DNA of 64,000 nucleotides from Batillaria attramentaria (Eukaryota > Mollusca > Gastropoda > Batillariidae), in assembly GCA_018292915.2 (NCBI GenBank), contig JACVVK020000461.1, positions 457,501-521,500 on the forward strand, given 5' to 3'. Numbering within the stretch: the stretch's first letter is position 1; each line of letters begins with the position of its first letter. Of this stretch, positions 11,000 through 24,058 are shown piece after piece. Made by a program: the position numbers and the translations under genes. The notes under the pieces are model-generated. The model did no database searches. It saw only the letters and a program-made list of their open reading frames with translations, and was not told the DNA's origin.

Positions 11000-13900
11000 C
11001 TGTGGAACAGCAAACTTACGGCAAAAGTGCGAGACCTAACTGATGGTCCCGTATTCAATCAGATCACACCAGACAGACAACCCTGTCCACTTGACCGAAA
11101 CACACGGACTTCCAGACCGAGACAAACCCCCCGGGGCAACAAAACAGTAATGAGCGTCAGACAGGAAGAAAGAAAGCGACTTCCCCGGTATTTTCCCGCT
11201 GAATGCTACGACCAGCCCCTGCCCCCCTGTACTGCCTTGGCACATCGGTGCTGATCCAGTAACAATCGTCTAGGAGCACGACTACAGTGACGTGGCCATG
11301 CCCGCCGAACAGAATTCAGAAGAGACGCATGCCTTGGCCGTACTGTATTAGTTAGGCCGATCGTGAAGGAAACCGTAATGTGCATGGATCGCAAGTGATC
11401 CAGACAGCTGGCCCCAGCAGGGATGGTGTTATGTCAGGCGTCGACTACACACAACACCCTCTGACCCATTCGCTCTCGGGGTAACAGTGACCTTTACAAG
11501 GTCGTGCCAGCTGAAAAGATGAAGTCGGCATGTGTCTGATTCTGGAGGGGGAGGGGACGAGAAACTTCCGAAAGACGCCAGCACTGCACGACTTGACTGC
11601 ACGATTCCGAATCTAGTATTATTTGACAATGAGAACCCTAGTATCGTTTATTGGACAAGAGTTAGACTTGATTCAGCGAACGGCCTGGTTGAGAAAGTCA
11701 TTGCAAGCGTTCTAGTTTGAAGACTGTTCACGTCGAATTGATGGGGCAGCGTAAGTGATACTGATGTACACATTAATTATATCCGTCATTCCTACAGTTA
11801 TTATCTTTTAATAACATCAACGCCGATCTCTCAAGTTCAGGTGAAATGTCTGAACAACACTTCGGCAGTGTTACACTTACAGTTTTTTCCTGTTTTTTTT
11901 TTTTTTTTTTTTTTTTGTCCCAACTCTTTGCCAGCTCCAGTGGTGTTCCTCCCAAGTCGTGGGTGGAACCCACGGAGGACTCAGAAGCCGGGACAATTTT
12001 TATTGTGCATGATGATGGAGATGAGGATGATAGTAAGATGATGCTATGGAGGTCCATGTGGTTTGGGACTGCGGGACAGGGCCGCATTCCACGCTTCCTG
12101 TCATAAATATCCCGGCATTAACCAGGCCCGGGAAATACGGCACCTGCGGTGCCGGCCGTGTAATCATCCACATCATACGACGTGTCATACTAAGGGAAGC
12201 ACCCCCAAAGTCGCACCCGTGAAGTGGGTGAATCTCGGCTGTGTGGCAACAGCCTCCCCATTGGGCCCATAGCACACCCGCTCTGGGTAGGAGCCGACCT
12301 AGGTAGGAAAAATCCCGCTTGTCTCGGCTGGGACTCGAACCCGGGTCTCCCGGTCCATGGTCCGAAGTGCTAACCACTACACTACGGGGGCCGGTAGTTT
12401 TTTCCTGTTGACCTTACAAAACGTTCACACCATTATTGAGCAGCGCTGTAAACTGATGACTTTGCACTCCCCAGATCCCTACTGCTCTGCCTTTGATAAA
12501 TCAACCTTTCGTTGTGGAAAACGACGACAAGCAAATAAACCAACAAACAAAATTCCCATGACACCCTCATCACACAGGTTTGATAGTTCTGACAGGGATC
12601 AGCAAGACCGCATGAAGCAGGTACCACTGTAGGGTTCCTCATCGTTTCTCATACTTACGTCATCTGCCCAGCATCTGTGTGCACTGAAACACCACAGTCC
12701 CTGAGCACAAGCCGGCTATTAAATAAAGAAGGGAGCTTCGTGCGTAACTCACAGTGAAGACGGCTGACTTCCTCAGGCCACACCATGCCCTAGGTGATAG
12801 GCCAATGAGAACCCTGACCGACGCGATCGTCAGATCAGATCTGACAAAATGGTTTTAAAACCAAAAAGCGAGGGGACACCCCAGTGATAATCTAAAAGGC
12901 AAAAGTACGGATGACAGAACAGACTGAGGCACTGAAAAAACAAACCCAGACCAGGCATCAGAAAGCCAAGCAGAGACCCTCTGACGTTGCCCAAAGCTAA
13001 GCAAAACAGCTCTCACACACCCCAAAGACACTCGCCTAGCCAAGCAGCCAAAGACACACGCCAGGAACAACTTGTCCTTAAGGGCCAAAAGCCATAGGAC
13101 GTAAAGCAAGCTAATGATGATGATGGTACCTCACAGACTGTACATCTTCCCCCTGCGAGTGTGACGTACACAAACAGCGGTGCGTATAACCAACAGACCA
13201 AACTGTACATGTATTCGGTTCGTGCGTACACCATTGCCTTGCGTAAACAGTAAGTATACTACGAAGGGTCTTACATCCGCTAGCGCAGGGCCCTTGAATT
13301 TGAAACTACACTGTGCCACTTGAGGGGCTCAATCTCACTTCTTCGGGTCTAGAAGGTCGTGAAAAAGTATGTCGAGCAAGTACATGTGACAATGCACAAA
13401 TTCCCCAAATGTGTTGTAAACTATCCTTCGCTAAGACACGACTCGTGTTTCCGTGCCAGCAGAAATTTATAAATCTCCCACCACCATGCAGTAACGTGCA
13501 CACAGTATATGATTGACATGTTTATTTTCTCTGCTGACCCTTGTCACTCAGACATAGCATCACATAACACTGCTCGGTAGTCTTCTCAATCAATTTTCTA
13601 ATGAAAACCACCATCACATAAACCCTATTTTGTGGTTTACGCGTATTCTGAAAAGCTTTCAGCTCTCGAACGTAAACGTCCAAAACATTATCAAGAGGAG
13701 CGGATATTTCAAGTGCAAAGCCACAACACCTGGTTGTATCCCGTACTCGCTGGGTTACGTCTCCACTCTCCCGACTCTCCTGTTCCTGACACAGAGTAGC
13801 ACCTCTAATTCTGAAGTAGATCCCTCCCTCCCCTCCCCTCCCTCAATCCTCCGCACCTTAAACTCCCTCCATCCCCCCGTTAACTATTTACCTGTCTAGC

Positions 13901-14419
13901 TGACACGCGCCTGCTCGGAACTGGGCCACCTGGGGAACACGAGAGGGGAGGGGAGGGGGAGGAGAAGGAGGGAGGGGTAACGGGAGTCAGAAACTGCTTC
14001 CAGTGTTGCGGTTCAAGCAAAATTCATGGCATCGTGCCAAGTTGAGTCTGCAGCTCAGTCCTCAGACCTCTCGGAAACATGGACATTCCTTTTCATACAC
14101 AGGCGATGTTTGAACACTGCTGTACTGCTGAGGCAGCAGGAATGCTGGGCCCATTTTGACCATTACTAGATTGCGGTCTCTGCATATTTCTGATGCGCTT
14201 CAAAAGAACTTGGCCGTTGACTTCTCTTCACATGCAATGGTGGGCTGACCGATAAGGTCAATGTTGTTGGGTTTCTTTTTTCTGTACGGAAAGAAAGGCG
14301 TCATTTTGACTAGACCACAGATCAAAGTGAGATCTATGTAATCCATGTAAAGATTTTGTTGCATTCGCTGACACCAATCTCAGTAACGTGACACCAGCAA
14401 CAGCAAAACACTTAATGTG

Positions 14420-14480
<61 letters not shown>

Positions 14481-17400
14481 GGCAATTAAGCATTAACGTA
14501 CGGTCATAATTTCTTCTTGCAATATCGTATGACACATTTGTCACTCCCAGCCCCATTCACTAACTCTCAGTAAGTTCTGTGCTGAATATCGCGACCGATT
14601 AAGATTTCACGCCTCTTTGGACATCGTCCGGGAATTTGCCCTTCCTAGAAAATACCTGCGGAAGTGGAGCAGCCTAGGTCAGCTGTCAGCACTGACTCTT
14701 CAGTTCACGATGGTAATACTGGATAACACTAATGCTGTTAGTCACTGTGTGTCAAAACTTGAAAAGATACTCGCCACGTCTCGACAGTAACTTAGAGGAA
14801 GATTTTCTATCCAGTCGTACTTTGTAGTGTGCCATTCAGCTGTCAGGACAAATCCATACCTGGCCGCAATGTCTACACACTTGGCAAGACTAAATTGAAG
14901 TCTAACACAGTGTCTGTAACTTCTCCCGGCTTCGGCGGCAGTAGATTAAAGCGGAGGGAGATACAGATAATGACAGGTGTCCAATGACACGGTCTGGTTG
15001 TCCTATTTACTGGGTGGGGGTGAAATTATCGTGAAATCTGATACCTATAATGAGGGAGGTCAGGGTTAAACATATGGCGGTCTCCCTGTGTGTACACTGT
15101 AAGCACTGGAAGACATAGCACACACAATGTCTGGTGTCCCATCGCAAACTTTATTAGTACTATTACGTCACAGGCGGGTCTCTGGTTATGCCCTGAATCC
15201 ATCAGTTTCCCAGTGACCCATTTCGCTTTTCTTTGTGAAAGGTAACGGCTGGGTAAGGTAAGAAGGTGCTTTCAAAAGGAGACAATGAAGACACATTGAT
15301 TACGGAATCTCCAGATTCGACAGCGAACTCTTGCTAGAATCCATTTCCCGCAAACCAAGCGCACTTTCAGTCTCACTCTGTCGACAACCCACAAGGCAAA
15401 ATGGCCAAAGCACAGGTACCCAGTACCATCTGAAGTATCTATTGATCAAGCAATGAACCAGTCGTCTTCAACATTGACCTGGGCACGTTTGCTGGAGGTT
15501 CACCTGCCAATAGCCGATGACAGGTGCTCCACGAAGGAAGTCAAGCAAATCACACACGACGTTACTTTACATACAGCTGTCCTACACACTCGACATTTCC
15601 GACTAACGAAACTGGGACCCAAAGAGTAAATAGCTAGTGCTGTTTTGTGAATGCCGCGTTACACGTTAGGCTTCTTTACCCTTCTTACCACGACCCCAAT
15701 GTACGCGAGTGTTTACAATCGTCCCTCCTTACATCATCGGCGTTCGGCTGGCAGAGGTGTTGACGAGAGTAAACACTGAAATGGCAAGCACAAATCTGTA
15801 CACGATCACACGGAGGAGAAAAGTCAACGGTGGCGATTATCTGGACAGGGAAAATGTGTTGTTTGTAAACCCTTACGGGTCACACTTGATTGACGACATA
15901 AAATACCGTAAACCGACAGACCCGCGTAGACACAACAAAGCGGTGGTGGTAATGATTGCAATACAATCTGAGTCTGGTGTAAGACAAACAAAACATAGCC
16001 ACACTAACCCGTTAATCATTCCCATGCTCTCCAAACTAAGAAGAAACCTGTTCTGTGGGGAAACAAAACTTACGTAACTGTTCCTGAACAAAACCATCAT
16101 CACCGCTGAAAGATTACGTGTTACCTTGATACGCGCAGATAAGGACATCAGCCTATTATTGTATTATCTGACCAGTATCTCTCCCTGGTCAGTCTGTGCC
16201 CTGCAGGGGTTATGATGGCGGATGGTGTGCGTGTGCGTTGGTGTGATTGAAGCAGGGGCAGGGGTGAGAGGTTGCTAGAAAGAGGGGGGGGGGGAGACCA
16301 CCATCTGGGCATGAGCGTGGGATGAGTTTGGTTGCTGTGCGAAGTCTGTCTGTGTAATTATCACTCCTATCAGCCAGAGGAGAGCTTACGTTCTCATTAC
16401 CCTGAGTTATCCACCTCATTACGCGCTGGTCAGTCTCAAATTATGGAACATGTATACATGCACCATCCAGCTGGCTACCAGCATCGATACAGTCATGATG
16501 GTGACTTGCAAGCAAACGAGACAGCATCGACAACTTAGCCATTTGTCCCAGGTCAACAGATCTGGACTGTCAAAATATATGACAATAATTTGTATACAAC
16601 CCGCCAGTGCGAAACAAACAAACAAACAAAAACAAAACAACAACAATAAAAAGTTGGTGACTGAGAGAACTGTAAATTAGTGTAATGTCTGCACAGTTCA
16701 TCCATGCCGAAGAAAACCTGTGAATCAACAACAATGGCACTTTCAGTTTCACTACAAGCTAAATGAAGTTAGCACTACAGCAAGACCTACTGCAATGCTT
16801 TCCCAGCTGTCTCCTCGGCTTACCCTGGCGTCTTGGACTCTTCCAGTGTTTGTGGATATCGATCCCTTCTGATGGCGGAACGTGACCAATTGATATCGGA
16901 CGGCCAATAACCAAGATGGCTGTAATTGCCCTCGCCGCTCTGTCAAACAAAGCGTAATGCCCTAAGTTACTGACATCTAGAGCCTGCGCAAACAATGAGC
17001 AGAATTTGCCGACCGGTGTGTGTGCGCAGCATACGAAATAGCTTCGAATTACAGCACGACGAAAGCCATCATTAGAAATGATCACAGGGAGTGAGACGAG
17101 AAGTTCTGTGCCCTGTTCTGTGTGTTTATTTGTCGACTGTTTCAACTGGACATGGCCTTGAAGGGTTGAGTGAATGAGTTTTTTCGGGCTTTAAGCCGTG
17201 CAGGCACCAAGGACTAATTCGCGGATAAGTATGTCTGTACTACGTGAAAAAAAAACAAAAACAAAAATGTAACGTCAGCGCTGAGCTTTAACGCTCGCCA
17301 ACTCGCCAATGGCCCCTAAAAATGGTGTCTGGCGAACTCGATTTACAGTACTATTCGCCCGGCTGGCGACCTGAAATTTACCGCCAGTGGTAGAGATTCC

Positions 17401-19570
17401 GTGCCTGTACACGGACTCTTGACACACGCTGTAATCGGCACAAATTTGTTTAAACTTGATTCGATCAAAAACCATGAGCAGCCGGTCAGTTGGACACAGA
17501 GATTGTTGCCAGAAGGAGAGTGCACAAAAATGAAACAGTGTTGTTGTTGAAAGTTTTCTTGTTTATTAGCTGCAATAGTTATACAATTTAAAATAGGACC
17601 GCATTTTCAATCAAAGGGTCTGGCAACCTGAAAAATTTTCTGGCAACCTCAACTTCCCAGGTTAGGAGCCCAGCTGGCTCCTTAGCCTGGCTTGCTAAAT
17701 CTCAGCCCTGTAACGTTAGACAGCTGATGCTAACTGGTCTACTGTGACTACAGGCCTAGGACATGCAGGAGACGCTGCACCTTCATGCTAATTCATCGAA
17801 CTCCCGGTAAAAACAACAACAACAAAAAACAAATAGCAATTATAAGTAGGTAAAACAAAGACAAATACTAAGCGCATACAGCAAATATTGCAACTCATCA
17901 TCTCCTAGGCGCAATAAACCAGTTCATTGCATGTCAAATGCCAAACATTACTTCTTCCTAACCACTGGTAGTGCAGACGCGAGTAAGGGGTTAAACTGAA
18001 GAGAAGAAATATCTAGATGAAAGGGCATGGCCTTGAAGGTTTAATTTATGAACATGTACTTGGTCAACGGAAAACTGAACTGCTTTTGTACAGCTCTCAA
18101 GAGAAAAATTTATATTATATAATATATACAGATAACTCGTTTCCAACTTACTCTGGGCAACATTTTGTAGAACTTGTACAACCCACATTCTTAGAACTGT
18201 GTGTGTATTCGGGGACAGTATCGCTTAAAAAAAAATGCAAATGTATGCACCGCCCGGCTCATTACCATAAGCTGGAGTGTGCGTTTACAGCACATTACGC
18301 AGGCAGATGCTATCCATCACGTCAAATCAAGTGCGGGACTGGTTTGAATTTTCTACGTCAGGGGCGGTAAAAACCGGTCAACAGCTGACACCAATGGGAG
18401 GATACTGCTGGTCACTTCGGTCAATGGCCACTGTATACTTCAGTCAATGCAGACACTTGATCATAACAGCCTTGTACAGTCGGTTCACTGTCAATGACCG
18501 AGGTGGCATGTCAAGGACGTTTACCAACTTAACCAGGCAGCAATTAAGTACCGAGCTTTGTGGCTTGATTTTGATTGATTAACGATCGAGTGACGGCAGC
18601 ATACTATAAACAGCTGATGGTATGTCTATGTAAATAGGAAACAGGGGATATTTTACGTCGGGTGAACTTCTCAAACGGAGAATAGACTGAGCGAAAGACA
18701 GGAGCCCGAAGGCAGGTGGGGGTTGGGGCGGGGGGTAAGATGATGTGACGCAACCACTTAGCGTGGCACTGACCACCGGAAAATCTCGGCATACAGTAGT
18801 ATAGACACTAACTCAGTACCTGCAGTTTCCTAAGACTGAGGTTTTTGTATTTTGCTACGAAGTACTACGTCTGGGCTTGTGCACCAGTGGCCTAAAAACA
18901 ATCATGATTAATTTATGTCTTGTCTGCATGGATTTAAATTTAGCTTACTGGGGAGTGTTGCACTTTGATTATACTCATGTTTGCTGCAATATGAACAATT
19001 GATCAGTCCTGCCTGATTTTCGCATACAGGACCAAAACCGAAATAGAGTCAAATACGTGGGATACTCGTGCACGGTATGAAATGTGTTAATTTTAAAAAC
19101 AAATCACACGACTGCCTTCCATGGTCCATCGTACACGGACCCTCCGCACCAGTGTCTGCTTTCTGCTCTCCATGATCCCCTCAATCGCAAAAAGCTGTGT
19201 AGTCTGGCAGTTGCAGACACAAGCACAAACATTAGTATGCCAAATACTCGCATCTCACACCGTGCTAGAGTCAATAAACCGCCTCCCTGCCTCTCTGGTA
19301 TGCGATACACATCTCCCCAAGTCCAAGTAAAGTGGGCGCGAACGGTACACACTTCAGCCTGGACAGACAATGGGGTACTTTCATCAAAGGCGCCGCGAGT
19401 CACAGCTGCAAAGCGTGATTGCGTAACTGCATCAGTGTTACGGAGAGGAACCATGCGTGTCGGGAAATCTTGCAGCAGTGTGGTGCCTGTGTGATAAAAA
19501 GGTTACCTTGCCTACGGAGTGAAGTTAAAGGAGTTTGGTGTGCCTGAAAAACGGGCTGCATGACGACTTG

Positions 19571-19632
<62 letters not shown>

Positions 19633-21865
19633 TTCTGGATACTACGTGATGCGAATTGCAATCAGCGATAACGTTCTTCCTGTTTAGACTGTTGCTCATA
19701 CTTACTATGTTTATGTGCGTGTGTGTCAACGTGCGACTGCGAGTTCAATTTTGCGTCTTTGCACGCCACCGTTTGTTTAGCGTGTAGTTAAAGATCTTAA
19801 TCACGCCATAATATTGGGAGCATACACCCCTTGGTATGTTTCATCCAGGGTGTGCATGTTATCCGCACCTCTCACGCTGAAAAAGGGGTTAGCTAGCATT
19901 ACATTTACAGGCGAGACTGGGTCGACAGTGGCGAGTTGATTCACTAGACAAACACAATCCTGGCTAATCCGCGGTCAGGAATGCTGTACACACTGCGCTT
20001 GTCTTGACTGGAGCAGGCTTGTGTTTCCAGTCGGCCATGTCAGGCTGAACTGAAGGGGGTGACTCTGCGGTTACCAGTAATCCCCTTCAGTCCATCCACA
20101 AATCGACCACAGCCGACTGGGACATTATTTTGTCAGTGTCAGCGGAAAAAGTCCCAGACAGTTTACGACTTTGGGGGCTCCGGCAGCACAGAAAATCAGT
20201 TCTCCTCCTGTAATTATGAAGAGAGAATTCTGCAGATTTCCCATTGATTAAATCTGACTGAGCTCCAAGAAACGGTGCAGCGTCACAAATATGAAAGAGG
20301 AAAATCTTTAAAGAAAAACAGGGACCAGGCGGCACAGAAAATCGGTGGAATTTATATATGAGGAAAATTCTGCTCATCTCCCATCAATTTTCAAAGCTGC
20401 ACGACAATGAACGACGCACTGTCGCAAATCTGAAAGAGGAAATCTTTTGGGAAAAAACGAAGAAGACTCGCAGCTGCACTGACCATCTGTCTAAGCTGCA
20501 GTCTCAGCTGCGTTGTTTGTATGATGTCAACAGCAGAGCGCTCTGAAAGGGTCACTCCAACCTCGCAATCAGGAAGAGATGGGGTCGACAGAAGGGAAGC
20601 AGACGGTTCTTACAATGCTGAATTACTGATATTCGTCTGTCATCGCTGAACGGCTTCGTCTTGATCCCCTATAAAGCCGACCGCGCAGAAGGTTATCTTC
20701 GGCTTGCTTTCCGCACAGGTCAGAAGTTCGTACAAGTCAACGACACCATCCACTCCCATCTCTCTCTCTCTCTCTCTCGAATTTTCTTCCTCAAAGTTCT
20801 TGTGCTGTCAGCGTTGTAGGTTCCTTTATTTCACCAGAGGGGTGCTGTGCATCTACTTTTCTAAACGGATGCTGTTTAAAAAAAATAATAATAATTGGGG
20901 TGGGGTGGGTGCTTTTTCAGGGTTTTCCATCCTTTTCCATCTCATATGGATGATATCAAAGAGGGGGCAACAAGAAAAAGGCCAGCAGAGATATTTGCCT
21001 CCAGCCCGGAAAAAAATGTCCCGCTGTTGCAAACTCCAATAAATTTACATGTAGAACTCGTAGAGCAAATCTTGAAACGCTTTATCTCAAAAGTTACAGG
21101 TACTTTCCGTGCAACTATCAGAAAGAGCAAAAGGAACGAATACTCCTTCGGTTGTTGATCACGGACATTGAGACAACGGTAAATGTACTTCCAGTTGATG
21201 AGATCCTTGGGGACGGAGGTGGCAGGCGAATACTCCAAAGTTACACAAAAACAAAACAACCTGGACAACCACCTCGTTACTGACATAACAACGCAGAAGA
21301 AGAGAGACAAGAACACGCATACCATAACAAAGCCATGATTTAGTGTAGCGCGGTGCGGGACCCGCTGGAAGTGAATTATTGTCCCCTCTATTGAGTGTGA
21401 CAAGTTGACAACCCAGGGCGCCCCACAGGTAGACAATGAAGCTAACCACCGAGTCCCCCTGACATCTCTCGTTAATTCCCTCCTGCCTTCGTGCCGAAAA
21501 ACAAGCCATGTCCATGTTACAAAGTCCCCGGTGCGAATTTCTAACGATGTCAGGGGACACAAAAACTTACTTCTTTTGCAACAGACGCTCATCAGTTCAG
21601 TCAGAGATGGTGTTGTTACCGACAGACACTAATGTTTCTAGGGTAGTTTTTTTTCTCCTTAAATTGAGGGTATGGGGTTACGCAGAGTAAGTATGTGAAC
21701 CGTGTTTGCAATCTGACATGCTCAATCAAACTGGCTAAAGTGCAGAAATGCTAGGGGTATTTTGGTGTGTTGTTGTTGTATATATTTTTAAAGACAGCCT
21801 GTGAACACAGTAGAGCTTGCAATAGTTGAGTGTATGTGTGAATTATAATGGGCCACAAAGGAAGT

Positions 21866-21938
<73 letters not shown>

Positions 21939-22547
21939 CTGGATCACCCTGCCATAATCATCTTAAAATATCAGCTTGACTTCCAAACTAACAGGACTTC
22001 AGCATACATATATTATGTGTATTCTTATTTGCTACACAAGTTTCACACATAAATTCGAGAAAGAAAGAAGGGGGGGGGGGAAGAATCCTGTAAGTATAAC
22101 AAAACTACTGAAGTGTTTCACTGTATTACTATTAGCCAATGGTTGAGTGTCATTCCATTACAAGACCACACTAAGTGTTCTATGTATCCACTTCCAAAGT
22201 ATAGTACATGACCACACTAAGTCTTCAATGTATTCCACTTCCAAAGGGTACGTATACATCTATGCATACATGTATACACCACCACATTGTCTTTTATGTA
22301 TCCACTTCCAAAGGGTACATCCATAGATGTCTATTTTTTTTAATATTTTATGTATTCTGTACGTATACAGAAACCTCTCCAGCGGAACCGCCAGCCACAC
22401 AGCGCTAATTCGTCATGAACTTTGAAATTAACCATGAGTCAGTCAGACTGACATGGCGGCTAGCCAAACCTACTTATATTCGAGGACCCTGCAGGAAATG
22501 CCGTTGAAATATGAGCACTTATGACAGCCGGCCAAAGAGCCTGGAGG

Positions 22548-22581
<34 letters not shown>

Positions 22582-23978
22582 ACTGAGCTCTGGCGATAAC
22601 ATTACTGAGTCTGGGCGTAACTGAGCTCGTTGAGAGCAGACTCCTGTAGTAGAACTTTTGTTGTTGTTCTCCCTGTGCACGACGCAGCCAGGAACACAAT
22701 CACGCTGCAGATCCTGTTTGGTCAGCCGAAAATTACACTGACGGACTGGCTGGTGCAACTGGTTAGCACAGATCTATCTATACTGCAGCAGTTTAGCAGA
22801 GCGTGAAAAACTGTACACAAGCACACAGTCAAGTTGCGTATGTTGTTGAAAATTATTGTAAACTATGCTATGACCATGAGCAGGGGGTGGCATCTCCACT
22901 GTCTTACATGTCAATAGTCCCATAGTGTCAACAGTTTTATGCATTGATAGAAGAATCTAGGCATTAGTATCGACAGTCCTACTTTTCAAATAGTCCTACA
23001 CTCGATAGTTCTATGTGTCGATAATCCTACACATACTCATGTCTTGTCAGTCCTACGTGTAGATAGTCCTACTGGAAAAATCTAAAGGACCATAGGACTC
23101 AACAAGTAGGACTAATGATACGTAGGACGGACAAGAATAGATGATGTACTGTATGTATACAATACCAAACCAACCACATCTCACACACTAACTATGAACC
23201 TCAAAGGTCACCAAACTATGACAAAGAAGTGTACTGCGCACCCTATAGATACAATGTACCACAACTGGTTCATTTAAGATCTTGACATGTATATTATGCA
23301 CCAACAATGACATGCCACATGGTATGGTGAAACTTTTCACATGGACCAGGTATAACTCAGAGAAAGGATGCCAAAAGAGTAACTACAATGGTAAGAAGTA
23401 ACCATGTCAAACTCACCATCATAATATTATTTACAATAACAGTGTTCCTGACACCTTTTTATACAAATATCTGACAAGGGCACATGCATTCATTAAACTT
23501 CATTTTCCTTTATATCCTAGTCTTTCCTACTACTGCTGGACAAGTGTTCATGTGATTTCTCTGTGATGAATGGACCGGTGTGACCACAAAATGTGTTCAA
23601 TCAGGGCTTCGCAATCTATCAGTTCAGGCTGTTGTCAGGTGACCTGAATTATGCTGTAACTAATCACTTGTCTGAGATGGATGTGCTGTCTCACACAACA
23701 CCGCAATCTTACACCTGGGCTGTTGTTATCCAACATCAATCACCACAGGAACACCTTCATTATCACCCCCTCCCCCATCCCCCTAGGCCTATTTATACAC
23801 ATACATGATTGCTGGCAGGTACCCTACAGTACATGTATTCAGTCTGATTTTGTGTCAGTATGACAAAAGCAGAGACATGTGTATACGTATGGCATGTCTC
23901 TGGACAAAAGTGTGCTTTTGTGAATGTTTTCATTTAAATCTACCTAGCTATGAGTTTGGAAAGACAGCAAAGTAACTC

Positions 23979-24058
<80 letters not shown>

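Noticed and set aside
15709..16077. 122-codon plus-strand open frame
   Set aside because: No homology recognised, no splice or promoter context, and a comparable open frame exists on the opposite strand.
20942..21592. 216-codon minus-strand open frame, the longest in the window
   Set aside because: It overlaps a diverged SINE at one end, has no recognised domain, and is rich in Cys/Phe/Leu as expected of chance frames.
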